Source: JAVBNN01 sp031551525 (lineage in GTDB: Bacteria; Bacillota; Negativicutes; Acidaminococcales; JAISLQ01). From it: a DNA stretch of 64,000 nucleotides. The translations under genes and the position numbers were made by a program. The notes beneath the pieces were generated by a model. The model worked only from the letters and a program-made list of their open reading frames with translations, was not told where the DNA came from and searched no databases. The stretch covers positions 42,668 to 106,667 of the forward strand of contig JAVBNN010000003.1 of the NCBI GenBank assembly GCA_031551525.1. Direction: 5' to 3'. Below are positions 1 to 8,416 of the stretch, piece after piece. Within the stretch, counting starts at the first letter, position 1; each line of letters starts with the position of its first letter.

Positions 1-390
1 TATATGGGTAGCTATGGCGGGGCGTTCTATACCTCGGATACGGCCAAGGCCGAAAAGTGCCGCCGCAACTGCGGCGCCGGTACTACCAGCCGATATTACC
101 GCCTGGCAATCGCCCGTTTTCAATAGTTTGGTAGCTATAACTATTGAAGAGTCTTTTTTCTTGCGCACAGCCACACTAGGTTGCTCGCACATCTCTATCA
201 CTTCACTGGCGTGGCAAACAGATATTTTGTCATTTTTAAAAGATTTTTCTTCTTTTAGGACTTTTTCTATTTCGTTTTTATCCCCTACCAAAGCCACTTC
301 ACAGCCATAAGTATGCACTGCCTGTATCGCCCCACGCACTATTTCGCCGGGGCCATAGTCAGTACCCATAACGTCAACAGCTACTCTCAT
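1..390 (-). CDS. plsX: phosphate acyltransferase PlsX, 3' end cut by window
   Basis: PlsX converts acyl-ACP to acyl-phosphate, the first committed step of phospholipid synthesis in the PlsX/PlsY route; it is a peripheral membrane enzyme. The visible 130 residues begin MRVAVDVMGTDYGPGEIVRG, the typical PlsX N-terminus, and continue through a Gly/Ala-rich stretch (SAGSTGAAVAA) and GLGRIRGIERPAIA, all family hallmarks. Only the N-terminal third lies in the window. It starts 7 nt after the fapR stop codon, so the two are almost certainly one operon under FapR control, as in other Firmicutes. No oddities are seen in the visible part. Confidence 0.95.
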   Translation of the reverse strand, partial: MRVAVDVMGTDYGPGEIVRGAIQAVHTYGCEVALVGDKNEIEKVLKEEKSFKNDKISVCHASEVIEMCEQPSVAVRKKKDSSIVIATKLLKTGDCQAVISAGSTGAAVAAALFGLGRIRGIERPAIATHI

Positions 391-397
391 TTACGTC

Positions 398-961
398 TCA
401 CTCTCCGCCAATCAAGGATACAACGATAAATTTTGCCCGAAAAACTTCTTCTTGTTCATTGCGTATTTTTACCCAAATAAAATACTTATTGCCGCGTTGG
501 CGGATTACCTGCGCTTTGGCAATAAGACGTTCCCCTTTATGGATAGGTTTGATGTATTTTACGTTGGCCACGCCGGTCAAGGCGGCCGGAGCGTCTATGA
601 TAGCCAGCGCCAGTGTATTGGCCTGGGCAAACATATAATAGCCGCGCGCTATCCCTGTCCGGTCGATCACCATATCGGGCGTCACAGTCATAGTCGATAT
701 ACCGCGCAAACCAAGTTCTATATCCAAAAGTTCGCCTACTACGTCAGCGCTGTCGATCGCCCGGAGCTTTCTTTGCGCTGTGTGAGCCATGCTTTTGACA
801 CGCTCGCGCAGTTCCGGGATCCCGAGACGCACTCTATCGAGCCTTATCGTCTGAACGCTGACCGACAATTCCCGGGCGAGTTGCTCGTCCGTGCAAAAAG
901 GGTTGTCAGTCAGACGCTCGCGCAAGGCCTCGTGCCTTTTTATTTTTAGCATAGGTTTCAT
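398..961 (-). CDS. fapR: fatty-acid biosynthesis transcriptional repressor FapR
   Basis: FapR represses fatty acid and phospholipid genes and is released by malonyl-CoA or malonyl-ACP. The 187-residue product has an N-terminal helix-turn-helix (about residues 23-48, DEQLARELSVSVQTIRLDRV) and a C-terminal hotdog-fold effector domain with the family segment ARGYYMFAQANTLALA near residue 105. The first ATG is kept because AGGGTGATG lies just upstream; a second ATG three codons on is possible. plsX follows 7 nt downstream. A 17-bp FapR-type operator and a strong promoter lie directly upstream, so autoregulation is expected. Confidence 0.95.
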   Translation of the reverse strand: MKPMLKIKRHEALRERLTDNPFCTDEQLARELSVSVQTIRLDRVRLGIPELRERVKSMAHTAQRKLRAIDSADVVGELLDIELGLRGISTMTVTPDMVIDRTGIARGYYMFAQANTLALAIIDAPAALTGVANVKYIKPIHKGERLIAKAQVIRQRGNKYFIWVKIRNEQEEVFRAKFIVVSLIGGE

Positions 962-976
962 ACGACATCACCCTAT

Positions 977-993
977 TTATGACTTGGTACTAA
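977..993 (-). promoter_or_regulatory. candidate FapR operator
   Basis: On the minus strand the site reads TTAGTACCAAGTCATAA. It matches 14 of 17 positions of the FapR box as I recall it from Bacillus (TTAGTACCTRRTACTAA). It lies just downstream of the predicted fapR start of transcription and 16 nt before the start codon. Binding there would block transcription, giving negative autoregulation of fapR-plsX. The right half-site is degenerate. Confidence 0.7.
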
Positions 994-1003
994 GACCTAA
1001 GTA

Positions 1004-1033
1004 ATTATAGCTCGCTATTAAAAAATCTGTCAA
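1004..1033 (-). promoter_or_regulatory. sigma-A promoter of fapR-plsX
   Basis: On the minus strand TTGACA (1028-1033) and TATAAT (1004-1009) are separated by 18 bp; both hexamers are consensus. The predicted start, near 997, places the FapR operator immediately downstream. Confidence 0.75.
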
Positions 1034-1039
1034 GAAAAA

Positions 1040-1072
1040 AAAAGAGACTCCGATATAGATCAGAGTCTTTTT
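1040..1072 (-). terminator. terminator after rpmF
   Basis: A GACTC/GAGTC stem extended by A/T pairs is flanked by an A-run and a T-run, so it could act in both directions. It separates the yceD-rpmF transcript from the fapR promoter. Confidence 0.6.
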
Positions 1073-1082
1073 GCATATAGGC

Positions 1083-1262
1083 TTATTTTTCCATATTTAC
1101 GATCTGCTGTCCCTTATACGAACCGCATTTTGGGCAAACACGGTGTGGCATCTTAAATTCGTGGCACTGTGGGCACTCGATCAAGCCTGGAACTGTCAGC
1201 TTCCAGTTGGCGCGGCGCTTGTCGCGGCGGGCTTTGGACATTTTACGCTTCGGTACTGCCAT
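1083..1262 (-). CDS. rpmF: 50S ribosomal protein L32, zinc-ribbon form
   Basis: The 59-codon frame encodes MAVPKRKMSKARRDKRRANW and then two CxxC pairs (CPQC at 30-33, CPKC at 43-46). These are the four zinc ligands of the C+ form of L32. Length and sequence are standard for bacterial L32, a component of the large ribosomal subunit. It follows yceD by 32 nt, the usual yceD-rpmF pairing, and is followed by a hairpin terminator. Confidence 0.95.
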   Translation of the reverse strand: MAVPKRKMSKARRDKRRANWKLTVPGLIECPQCHEFKMPHRVCPKCGSYKGQQIVNMEK

Positions 1263-1294
1263 TTATATACACCTCCTCAAGCTTTTCGAATTGA

Positions 1295-1795
1295 CTATTT
1301 TTTTCTGAATTTTTCCAGTGCTGCCAAACGGGGATCTATGGTTTCCCTGAGGCAGGCACAGTTTTTTATGTTCAAATTTTGGCCGCATATAGGGCAAATC
1401 CCCTGACAGCCATCTTTGCACAGCATCTTGACCGGTTCTCCCATAAGGAGATTCTCGCCGACGATTTGTTTGATATCAATAAAATCGCCGTCAAAGGTAT
1501 AGGCGTCTTCTTCAATATCGACGGCAGTCACAGGAAATATTTTTTCGCAAAACTCAACTTCAAGTTCTTGTTCCAGTGGCTCCAGGCAGCGGGCACATTC
1601 GCCTTTATAGTGTGCTGAAGACACGCCGCTTAATAAAAGTACGTCGCCTACATTGGCTATGTCGCCACCAGCCGAAACATCACCTGTAAAACAACCGGCA
1701 AATCCATCTGGCAATACTTCCGTGACCGGCGAGGTGAAAGAAAAATTTTCCCGACGACCGCGCTCTTTTTTTACTGAAGATATGTTTACTTTCAT
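1295..1795 (-). CDS. YceD/DUF177 family protein
   Basis: A 166-residue member of the YceD/DUF177 family (YlbN in Bacillus), found upstream of rpmF in most bacteria and linked to 23S rRNA accumulation in some. A CxxC pair lies mid-protein (CARC, followed by LEPLEQELEVEFCE), and the Cys-rich C-terminal segment CKDGCQGICPICGQNLN suggests metal binding. The frame is open further upstream, but the start is set at MKVNISSVKKE. There a GGTGA ribosome site fits, and the extension would run into the ackA end. Co-transcribed with rpmF. Confidence 0.88.
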   Translation of the reverse strand: MKVNISSVKKERGRRENFSFTSPVTEVLPDGFAGCFTGDVSAGGDIANVGDVLLLSGVSSAHYKGECARCLEPLEQELEVEFCEKIFPVTAVDIEEDAYTFDGDFIDIKQIVGENLLMGEPVKMLCKDGCQGICPICGQNLNIKNCACLRETIDPRLAALEKFRKK

Positions 1796-1850
1796 TTGTT
1801 CACCAACCTGATTAATTATATACACCAGGTTACCCTTTGTCAAGAAGCTT

Positions 1851-3059
1851 TCAAGCCCTGAACAGGGGGCGGCAAATGATGGAAGTGTCGCGTGCAATGA
1901 CCAGTTCTTCGTTTGTCGGTATGACAAATATTTTTACCGAGCTGCGCGGAACGCTTATTTCCTGCGCTTTGCCTCTTGTCTGGTTACGGTCTGGATCTAT
2001 ACGGGTACCCAGATACTCAAGGCCGCTGCATATTTTGTCACGCATGCTAGGCGAATTTTCGCCCAACCCTGCGGTAAAGACTATAGCGTCTACTCCGCCC
2101 AGAGCTGAAGCGTAACCGCCGATATATTTTTTGACCCGGTAGGCGAATATGTCTATCGCCAACTGTGAACGTTCGTCTCCTTCGGCCGCGGCAGCCTCCA
2201 GGTCGCGAAAATCGCTGGAACGGCCTGATATACCGAGTATACCTGATCTGCGGTTGAGGTATTCTTCTACTTCATGGATATCCATATGTTCTTTTTCCAT
2301 AATGAAAGGAACTATGGCCGGATCCACCTCACCGCTGCGGGTCCCCATAACCAGCCCTTCGAGCGGAGTGAAGCCCATGCTGGTGTCGACTGATTTGCCG
2401 TATTTTATAGCGGTCAGGCTGGCGCCGTTCCCAAGATGGCAGGTGATGATGCGCAGGTCTGTCATGTGTTCGCCCATCATGCTGGCTGCCACTTGCGCTA
2501 CATATTTGTGTGATGTACCATGAAAACCATAGCGGCGCACGCCGTATTTCTGGTAAAGTTCATAAGGAAGGCCGTAAATATAGGCCATTTTGGGTATGGT
2601 TTGGTGGAAAGCCGTGTCAAATACCGCCACCTGTGGTACAGACGGCATAAGTTTGATGCAGGCCTTTATACCGCATATGTTGGGTGGGTTATGAAGAGGA
2701 GCCAGTTCCGAACATCTTTCGATGCCAGCTAGCACTTCACCGGTGATAAGCGTAGAGTCGGTAAAACGCTCGCCGCCATGCACTACGCGATGCCCTACCG
2801 CATCTATCTCGTCGACGGTTTTTATGACGCCGTGCTCATTGTCGAGCAATGCGTCCAATACCATCTTGATCGCTGTTGTATGATCCGGGATATTTTCATT
2901 GATCTCAACAGTTTCGCCGTTCGCGGGAGTATGTTTCAGAAGAGAACCATCAAGCCCTATTCGTTCCACCAGACCCTTGGCAAATACGCTTTCGCCCTCC
3001 ATGTCAATAAATTGATACTTTAAAGAAGAGCTTCCACAATTGACAACAAAAATTTTCAT
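1851..3059 (-). CDS. ackA: acetate kinase
   Basis: Acetate kinase interconverts acetyl-phosphate and ADP with acetate and ATP, the substrate-level ATP step of fermentation. The 402 residues are full length. Family motifs are present: NCGSSSLKYQ (Asn7), GHRVVHGGE (Arg91), FDTAFH (Asp148) and GFHGTSHKYV (His180), the expected substrate and catalytic residues. The start is the ATG at 3059 behind AAGGAGG; an in-frame TTG just before it is disregarded. The gene stands alone, without pta, and is divergent from tmcAL. yceD begins 55 nt downstream on the same strand, so read-through is possible. Confidence 0.97.
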   Translation of the reverse strand: MKIFVVNCGSSSLKYQFIDMEGESVFAKGLVERIGLDGSLLKHTPANGETVEINENIPDHTTAIKMVLDALLDNEHGVIKTVDEIDAVGHRVVHGGERFTDSTLITGEVLAGIERCSELAPLHNPPNICGIKACIKLMPSVPQVAVFDTAFHQTIPKMAYIYGLPYELYQKYGVRRYGFHGTSHKYVAQVAASMMGEHMTDLRIITCHLGNGASLTAIKYGKSVDTSMGFTPLEGLVMGTRSGEVDPAIVPFIMEKEHMDIHEVEEYLNRRSGILGISGRSSDFRDLEAAAAEGDERSQLAIDIFAYRVKKYIGGYASALGGVDAIVFTAGLGENSPSMRDKICSGLEYLGTRIDPDRNQTRGKAQEISVPRSSVKIFVIPTNEELVIARDTSIICRPLFRA

Positions 3060-3188
3060 CAATATCCTCCTTGCAATGTTCCTCTGTTATAATGTATACA
3101 ACAATATTTATATTTTACTCTATTATACGAATTTTTTCGAGTATTTTTACAAAATTTTTCCATCAGGAAAGACCCGGGGTAGTTTATT

Positions 3189-4394
3189 ATGCAAAAAATA
3201 ACCGGTATAATCGCTGAATACAACCCTTTTCACAACGGTCATGCCTGGCAGATAGCTGAAATAAAAAGACGACTGGGAGAAACACTGGTGGTAGCCGTTA
3301 TGAGCGGACACTTTACTCAGCGCGGAGAGCCTGCTATAGGTGGCAAGTGGTTGCGCGCGGAGGCCGCCGTCCGCGGCGGGGCCGACCTGGTGCTGGAGTT
3401 GCCCTTTATTTTCGCTTGCCGCAGCGCGGAGTATTTTGCCCGCGGCGGAGTTGGCATACTCAACGCGACCGGCATAGTCAGCCATTTGTGCTTTGGTGCC
3501 GAAACCGCCGACCTTTCTCTTTTACAAAAAATTGCTGTACAAAGTTTGCAGCCGGATTTTATCGTTAGGGCAAAAGAAAAAATGCGCACCGGCTGTACCT
3601 ATGCCAGGGCGTTGTCTGAACTCTTTTCATCCGAGCTGGGTGTCCCCGAAGAAGTAATCCGTGGAGCCAACAACATTCTGGCAGTGGAGTACCTCAAAGC
3701 GCTTACGGTCTTGCAATCTCCCATCCAGCCGCTGGCTATCGAAAGGCAAGCCGCAGGACATCTCGACGGGGAAATATCCAGCAGTATAGCCAGCGCCACT
3801 GCCATCAGACGGGAAATGCAAAAATACGGTTTGAGCGAAAAATCCTGCCGGGCAATGCCGAAAGACAGCGCTAAGTTGCTGGCGTCCGCCCAAGAAGCCG
3901 GACAGCTTTTACTTGACGGCAAACTTTTGCAAAGCCTGCTGCTTTACCGTATACGCCAGCTCAGCCCGGAACAGATAAAGGGATTTTCCGATTGCAGCGA
4001 AGGGCTGGAATACCGCCTGAAAAAAACCGCCGCCACTTCGGCTACGTTGGAAGAACTTGTCTTAGCGGCAAAGAGCCGCCGTTATCCGGCAACCCGGATA
4101 CAAAGGATACTCTCACAGCTCCTGGTGCTGAACGCGCCTTCTTTTAGCGCGCCGCTGCCACCTTACTTGCGCGTGTTGGCATTTAACGCACAGGGACGTG
4201 AATTGATAAAAAAAATACGGTCTGTGACCGTATTTCCAGTGATAGGCAATTTGCCCGATTATGCAAGTGATGGATGCCCACACAGCCAGTTATGCCTGGC
4301 TGCCGACATAAACGCTACAGATATATACCAGCTGCTGCTGGGAAAAAACCTGACCGGCCTCGATTATCTAAAACCACCAGTCTATGTGGGTTAA
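3189..4394 (+). CDS. tmcAL: tRNA(Met) cytidine acetate ligase TmcAL (YlbM)
   Basis: TmcAL uses acetate and ATP to make N4-acetylcytidine at the wobble position of elongator tRNA-Met. The 401-residue product starts MQKITGIIAEYNPFHNGH, carrying the HxGH nucleotidyltransferase motif at residues 15-18. Later, GANNILAVEYLKAL and SSIASATAIRREM match the YlbM family. It lies beside ackA, rsmD and coaD, the conserved ylb neighbourhood of Firmicutes. Its substrate acetate is the product of the divergent acetate kinase; this is suggestive only. The 3' end overlaps the convergent coiled-coil gene by 4 nt. Confidence 0.93.
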   Translation: MQKITGIIAEYNPFHNGHAWQIAEIKRRLGETLVVAVMSGHFTQRGEPAIGGKWLRAEAAVRGGADLVLELPFIFACRSAEYFARGGVGILNATGIVSHLCFGAETADLSLLQKIAVQSLQPDFIVRAKEKMRTGCTYARALSELFSSELGVPEEVIRGANNILAVEYLKALTVLQSPIQPLAIERQAAGHLDGEISSSIASATAIRREMQKYGLSEKSCRAMPKDSAKLLASAQEAGQLLLDGKLLQSLLLYRIRQLSPEQIKGFSDCSEGLEYRLKKTAATSATLEELVLAAKSRRYPATRIQRILSQLLVLNAPSFSAPLPPYLRVLAFNAQGRELIKKIRSVTVFPVIGNLPDYASDGCPHSQLCLAADINATDIYQLLLGKNLTGLDYLKPPVYVG

Positions 4395-4948
4395 TATTCT
4401 CCCCGGGACTTTTTGGCAAGCACTTCCTTGCTTTGCCCCAAAGACTCGCCTACTTTGTCCATGGTTCCCTCAAGGTATTCAAAAACCTCTTTTACATAGG
4501 TCATGGTTTCTTCGTGCATGTTGTTGGCAAAATCGACCGCTTTGGTATGCATTTCTTGTATTTCCTTGTCGGCAACCTCACGCAGTTCGTATACTTCCCG
4601 TTCGGTAGCCGTCCGCAGTTCATAAGCTTCCTGGTTAGCGGCATCCATTATTTCCTTGGCGCGTTCCTGGGCCTGTTTTACTATTTCTTCTTCCATGACG
4701 AGTTTTTCCGCCACGACTTCGGCCTGCCTTATGATGCGCTGTTTTTCTTCCATCGCTTCATTTATGCGGCGCTCGCGGTCGTTCAAAAGTTGCCTGGCCT
4801 GTTTTATCTCGAGCGGTATGGAAGTCCTGATGGCGTCCATGATCTGCCCCAGTTTCTCTTCATCCACTATACGTTTATTTGTAAACGGAACACCTGAAGC
4901 GTCCATCATCATATTTTCCAATTCGTCAAGTATCCGTTCAAGTTCCAT
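4391..4948 (-). CDS. coiled-coil protein of the coaD-tmcAL locus, function unknown
   Basis: A 185-residue, strongly charged, almost entirely helical protein. Heptad-like Glu/Arg/Lys/Ala patterns run from about residue 45 to 165 (for example QARQLLNDRERRINEAMEEK), giving a long coiled coil like ATP-synthase b-type stalks. No membrane segment or catalytic motif is seen. The ATG at 4948 is chosen, behind GGGGGG; an in-frame TTG two codons earlier is unlikely. It follows coaD by 59 nt in the rsmD-coaD operon. Such proteins are often labelled ATPase or F0 subunit B-like, but nothing here shows ATPase activity. A scaffold or division role is possible but unproven. Confidence 0.75.
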   Translation of the reverse strand: MELERILDELENMMMDASGVPFTNKRIVDEEKLGQIMDAIRTSIPLEIKQARQLLNDRERRINEAMEEKQRIIRQAEVVAEKLVMEEEIVKQAQERAKEIMDAANQEAYELRTATEREVYELREVADKEIQEMHTKAVDFANNMHEETMTYVKEVFEYLEGTMDKVGESLGQSKEVLAKKSRGEY

Positions 4949-5007
4949 AATCAATAATCCCCCCGTCGCTTATTTGTTCGCCACGACTTATATTTGCGGT
5001 ACAAATC

Positions 5008-5493
5008 TCACGGCTGTACCTGTTTTTCTTTTATCTTTTTTTCCACACACTCCGGCACCAACTCACTGACGCAACCGCCAAAAGCCAGTATTTCCCTGAC
5101 GCCGGTCGAACTCAAAAAGGAATAGTCCGTGCCGGTCATCATAAAGATAGTCTCTATGTCAGGATCCAGCTTTTTTATCATCAAAGCCCGCTGGAATTCG
5201 TATTCGAAATCAGTCAGGGCGCGCAGGCCGCGCAAAACCACATTGGCGTTTTGCCCACGCACATATTCATGCAACAGTCCTGTAAATGCGTCAACCTTTA
5301 TATTCGCTATGTCCCGGGTACATTCCTGCAACATGTCCACTCTTTCTTGCATGGAAAACATTGCTTTTTCCTTGTTTGGGTTATGAAAGACAGCAACAAC
5401 GATCTCGTCGAACATTTCCGACGCCCGCTGAAAAATATCCAGATGCCCATTGGTTACCGGGTCAAAACTGCCTGGACATATTACTTTTCGCAC
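5008..5493 (-). CDS. coaD: phosphopantetheine adenylyltransferase
   Basis: CoaD adenylates 4'-phosphopantetheine to dephospho-CoA, the penultimate CoA step. The protein is 161 residues. The start is the GTG at 5493, preceded by GGGGGGA at good spacing, giving VRKVICPGSFDPVTNGH with the TxGH nucleotidyltransferase motif at residues 14-17. Near the C-terminus, SFLSSTGVREI is the second nucleotide-binding motif. It begins 18 nt after the rsmD stop, the standard rsmD-coaD pair. An upstream TTG in the same frame would add five residues but overlaps the ribosome site. Confidence 0.96.
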   Translation of the reverse strand: MRKVICPGSFDPVTNGHLDIFQRASEMFDEIVVAVFHNPNKEKAMFSMQERVDMLQECTRDIANIKVDAFTGLLHEYVRGQNANVVLRGLRALTDFEYEFQRALMIKKLDPDIETIFMMTGTDYSFLSSTGVREILAFGGCVSELVPECVEKKIKEKQVQP

Positions 5494-5511
5494 TATTTGT
5501 CCCCCCAAGAT

Positions 5512-6063
5512 TTATTCTGCTGCTACAAAAAAAGACAAGCTTGTTTCACCGTATTTTTCCATGCGCCATAAAGATATTCCTTCCGGCGGAGAAAATTTTT
5601 CGTGTTTGGAGTGTTCAAGAACAAGTATACCATTTTTTTCCAGGATGTTGTATTTTTTTAACTGGCTGAGTATAACCTCACACCAGCCCCGCCCATACGG
5701 CGGATCGCAAAATATCAGTTCAAAACGCCTGGCTTGCCTGAAAAAAGCGGCAATTGACTTAGCCGCGTCGCTGCGATATATTTTTATTTGACTGGCCGCT
5801 TTTGCCTTTTCAATATTCTTTTGGATAAACTTTAAGCTGGTGTCGTCATCATCCACGCAGATCACTTCAAAAGCGCCCCGGCTCCAGGCCTCCAAGCCAA
5901 GGTTGCCGCTGCCGGAAAACAGGTCGAGCACTTTAGCTCCGTCCAGTCGGTCAGCCAAAATATTGAACAGCGACTCTTTGACCCGGTCGCCAGTCGGCCT
6001 CACATAGAGCCCTTCCGGCGCGACCAGTTTAAGCCCTCTGGCCCGGCCTGCTATTATCCTCAT
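5512..6063 (-). CDS. rsmD: 16S rRNA (guanine966-N2)-methyltransferase
   Basis: RsmD methylates G966 of 16S rRNA using S-adenosylmethionine. At 183 residues it is full length. The SAM motif I is DLFSGSGNLG (47-56) and the catalytic motif is DPPY (120-123). The N-terminal MRIIAGRARGLKL and VRPTGDRVKESLFNIL are diagnostic of the family. It is the first gene of the rsmD-coaD-coiled-coil operon and is divergent from the DUF4127 gene, with 51 nt between start codons. Confidence 0.96.
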   Translation of the reverse strand: MRIIAGRARGLKLVAPEGLYVRPTGDRVKESLFNILADRLDGAKVLDLFSGSGNLGLEAWSRGAFEVICVDDDDTSLKFIQKNIEKAKAASQIKIYRSDAAKSIAAFFRQARRFELIFCDPPYGRGWCEVILSQLKKYNILEKNGILVLEHSKHEKFSPPEGISLWRMEKYGETSLSFFVAAE

Positions 6064-6114
6064 AAAAATCCCCCGGATTTATGTTAGCCCCATCATTGAC
6101 GCGAGGCGGGTATT

Positions 6115-7773
6115 ATGAAATATTCAGTAAAAATTTTTGCCGCCATTTTAATACTAGCTTTACTATTATACAATAATTTTTTTCTAAATTGTGTATTTTT
6201 CTATACGAAAGAAAATAAACCTGTACCGGTAACCTTGTCTAAAGGAAAACCGCTGGGCAGTGTCTTGTTTTTGCCTCTCGACAGTCGCCCGCCCTGTCTT
6301 TTCTTTGTCACCGCACTGGGTAGTATGAGCGGGTGGAATATACTATCTCCGCCACCAGCGCTGCTCGATAACTACTACCAGCCGGCCGATTATTACGCGC
6401 TCCGGCAGTGGGCCTTTACGCGAGCGCCTTCGGCTGACGCCGCCATAGTATCGCTTGACATGTTCACCTATGGCGGCCTTATCGCGTCACGGCGCGGACA
6501 AATAAACGCCCTCGAAATGCAAAGCGCGCTCAAGGGGATCGAGTTTTTAGCGGGGCGGCAGAAAGAGCTTTATGCTTTTGCCATCATTCCCCGTCTTTTG
6601 ATCGCCGAAGACGACGCTACCAAGCTTTGGCAATACCATATGATGGTCTATTCGACGAAAAAAGATATGGAAGATACTTTTGGCAATCCGGCCGACTTTG
6701 CCCGCATGCAGGCAATGCTTTCCCGCCTGCCGCCCGAATTGATAGAACGATTTAACGCTCTATATGAAAAGAACGATGCTTTCAACCATAAGTTGGCCCA
6801 AACCGCAACGCGTGGCATTTTCCGCCAACTGTCCGTCGGCCAGGACGATGGGCAGCCTTTTGGCAGACCCAATGCCAATATGCACAAGCTGGCGGAATAC
6901 TGCCGTGGTCTCAAAAATACGCATTTGACACAAGGCGCCGACGAAATAGCCATGTTGCAGCTAGCCTGCCTGTCTAGCCAAAAAACCGGCTTTTCGCCCA
7001 AAATAAAAGTAGTCTACTCTCACCCCAGCGTGCCTGACCTCGTAATGCACTTCATGCCGATAACGGTAGAGGAGACTGTACGGGAAAAGATAGCTCTGTT
7101 AAACGGCCAAAAAACAGAAAAGACTGAAGATGCCGACTTTGTCCTCTTTGTGCATTGCGGCAGTAGTGAAACAGGCTTCCTGCTGGGAGAAATAGCGGAA
7201 AAAGCCATTGCCCTGGCCGGGCAAAAACCACTGGCGCTCATCGATTTGAGCGCGAATTTCAATCGGCACGAGACTATACTAGGCAACCTACTCGATAAGA
7301 GTTTCCCCCTCGCCTCGCTAGCCGCCTATGCCGGCTGGAACACCAGCAGCAACTCTATAGGTACAGCGCTCTCGCAAGCCGCGTTATTCATCAATCGAAA
7401 AAACTCCTTGGATAAACAATATTGGCCGCAACTGTACCGGGAAAATTTCGAATTTACTATTGCCCGCGTTCTTGACGACTGGCTGTATCAAAAAAACGTA
7501 CAGGACTCGGTAAACGATTACCTGCGCTGGAAGGGCATAGACCCCTACCGACTGGGCGTTGAAAAAAATTACGCCCTCGAAAAGATACGTTGGCGCATGT
7601 ACCTGCCGCAGCGCAAGATGTTTTACGGCAATATCGGCAAATATCCTTTTTACCAGGACAGCAGCGGTGACTACTATGTGACCGCCCTTGATGCAGAGGT
7701 GACACTGCCCTGGGAGCGCACTTTTGAAATAGCGCTCAGTGTAAAAACACAAGTCGGAAGAGTAGAGAACTAA
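6115..7773 (+). CDS. DUF4127 family protein, membrane-anchored (copy 1)
   Basis: A 552-residue protein with an N-terminal hydrophobic segment (about 7-30), an uncleaved signal anchor or signal peptide, so the bulk is extracytoplasmic. It matches the DUF4127 family: LPLDSRPPC (53-61), SLDMFTYGGLIASR (113-126), AYAGWNTSSNSIG (about 404-416) and a DDWLYQKNVQ segment near 454. The same blocks recur in the second copy at 32003. The conserved Asp, Arg and Trp/Asn residues look like a catalytic or sugar-binding site, but the function of the family is unknown to me. A strong hairpin follows the stop. Confidence 0.85.
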   Translation: MKYSVKIFAAILILALLLYNNFFLNCVFFYTKENKPVPVTLSKGKPLGSVLFLPLDSRPPCLFFVTALGSMSGWNILSPPPALLDNYYQPADYYALRQWAFTRAPSADAAIVSLDMFTYGGLIASRRGQINALEMQSALKGIEFLAGRQKELYAFAIIPRLLIAEDDATKLWQYHMMVYSTKKDMEDTFGNPADFARMQAMLSRLPPELIERFNALYEKNDAFNHKLAQTATRGIFRQLSVGQDDGQPFGRPNANMHKLAEYCRGLKNTHLTQGADEIAMLQLACLSSQKTGFSPKIKVVYSHPSVPDLVMHFMPITVEETVREKIALLNGQKTEKTEDADFVLFVHCGSSETGFLLGEIAEKAIALAGQKPLALIDLSANFNRHETILGNLLDKSFPLASLAAYAGWNTSSNSIGTALSQAALFINRKNSLDKQYWPQLYRENFEFTIARVLDDWLYQKNVQDSVNDYLRWKGIDPYRLGVEKNYALEKIRWRMYLPQRKMFYGNIGKYPFYQDSSGDYYVTALDAEVTLPWERTFEIALSVKTQVGRVEN

Positions 7774-7800
7774 CAGCCTGCGGTAAAAAACCGCAGGCTG
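7774..7800 (+). terminator. hairpin after DUF4127 copy 1
   Basis: A perfect 10-bp inverted repeat, CAGCCTGCGG / CCGCAGGCTG with a TAAAAAA loop, begins at the stop codon. The U-run after it is poor (TCGTATTA), so it may stabilise the mRNA 3' end rather than be a classical intrinsic terminator. Confidence 0.55.
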
Positions 7801-7876
7801 TCGTATTACCCTTGAAGGGAAAGCTATAAAATGGCGTCAACTTTTTCAGACCACGTAAAACTGGCCATTGTCGTGT

Positions 7877-8248
7877 TCATATTGTCTGTTTGACTTGTTC
7901 TACCGAAACAACGAGGACTTTCCTTAGCCAGGGGAATTTTTCTTTCATCAGGTCATATTCCCGCCCCTCCTGTAAAAAGGCGGCTTTCCCTTCAAGGTAA
8001 AAACCCGCGCCCATGCCTTGAGTGCCTTCGACTTCTTTGCTGCCGAAAGTTATTTTTACTTTGTTCTGTATCGCTGTATCTTTTTCTGTTGAATTCATGC
8101 CGGCCGCCGGTATCAGTAACTGATTCGAGCCGAGGATATTTACATACGAGTTCCAGGTGTTTGTTACGTGCGCTTCTTTACCGTCACAGGTCACTATCGC
8201 CACAGCTCCTTCGTGAGCGAGGGTTTCTCTTAATTTTTCATTAAACAT
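7877..8248 (-). CDS. pyridoxamine 5'-phosphate oxidase-fold (FMN split-barrel) protein
   Basis: A 123-residue protein matching the small PNPOx-like split-barrel family that binds FMN or related flavins: HEGAVAIVTCDGKEAHVTNT near the start and GFYLEGKAAFLQEG late. The length suits a single-domain homodimer. Substrate unknown; relatives are often annotated as general stress or FMN-binding proteins. The ATG is preceded by AAAGGAGC. Monocistronic, facing the DUF4127 gene. Confidence 0.8.
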   Translation of the reverse strand: MFNEKLRETLAHEGAVAIVTCDGKEAHVTNTWNSYVNILGSNQLLIPAAGMNSTEKDTAIQNKVKITFGSKEVEGTQGMGAGFYLEGKAAFLQEGREYDLMKEKFPWLRKVLVVSVEQVKQTI

Positions 8249-8336
8249 TTTTTTGCTCCTTTATTTGTATTTATCTGGTAAAAATTTTTACTAAATCGAT
8301 TTTATAGATTGGATAAATATTATATTGTGAAAAACA

Positions 8337-8362
8337 CCGGAAAAGGTTAAATCCTCTTCCGG
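8337..8362 (-). terminator. terminator after NlpC/P60 gene
   Basis: A 10-bp stem with one mismatch (CCGGAAAAGG / CCTCTTCCGG) is followed on the minus strand by GTGTTTTTC. It would end the NlpC/P60 transcript. Confidence 0.55.
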
Positions 8363-8416
8363 CGAAAATACCGTTTAACCATATTTTTTGTTGTTAATAC
8401 AAGGTGTTTCTTGACG

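Noticed and set aside
452..949. 165-residue plus-strand ORF opposite fapR, and many similar long antisense ORFs across the window.
   Set aside because: Shadows of real genes on the other strand: no ribosome site, poor amino-acid patterns, full overlap with a recognised gene.
7831..7893. 20-residue ORF (MASTFSDHVKLAIVV..) with a fair ribosome site on the plus strand.
   Set aside because: It lies after a hairpin, overlaps the end of the convergent PNPOx gene, and resembles nothing known. Too short to support.
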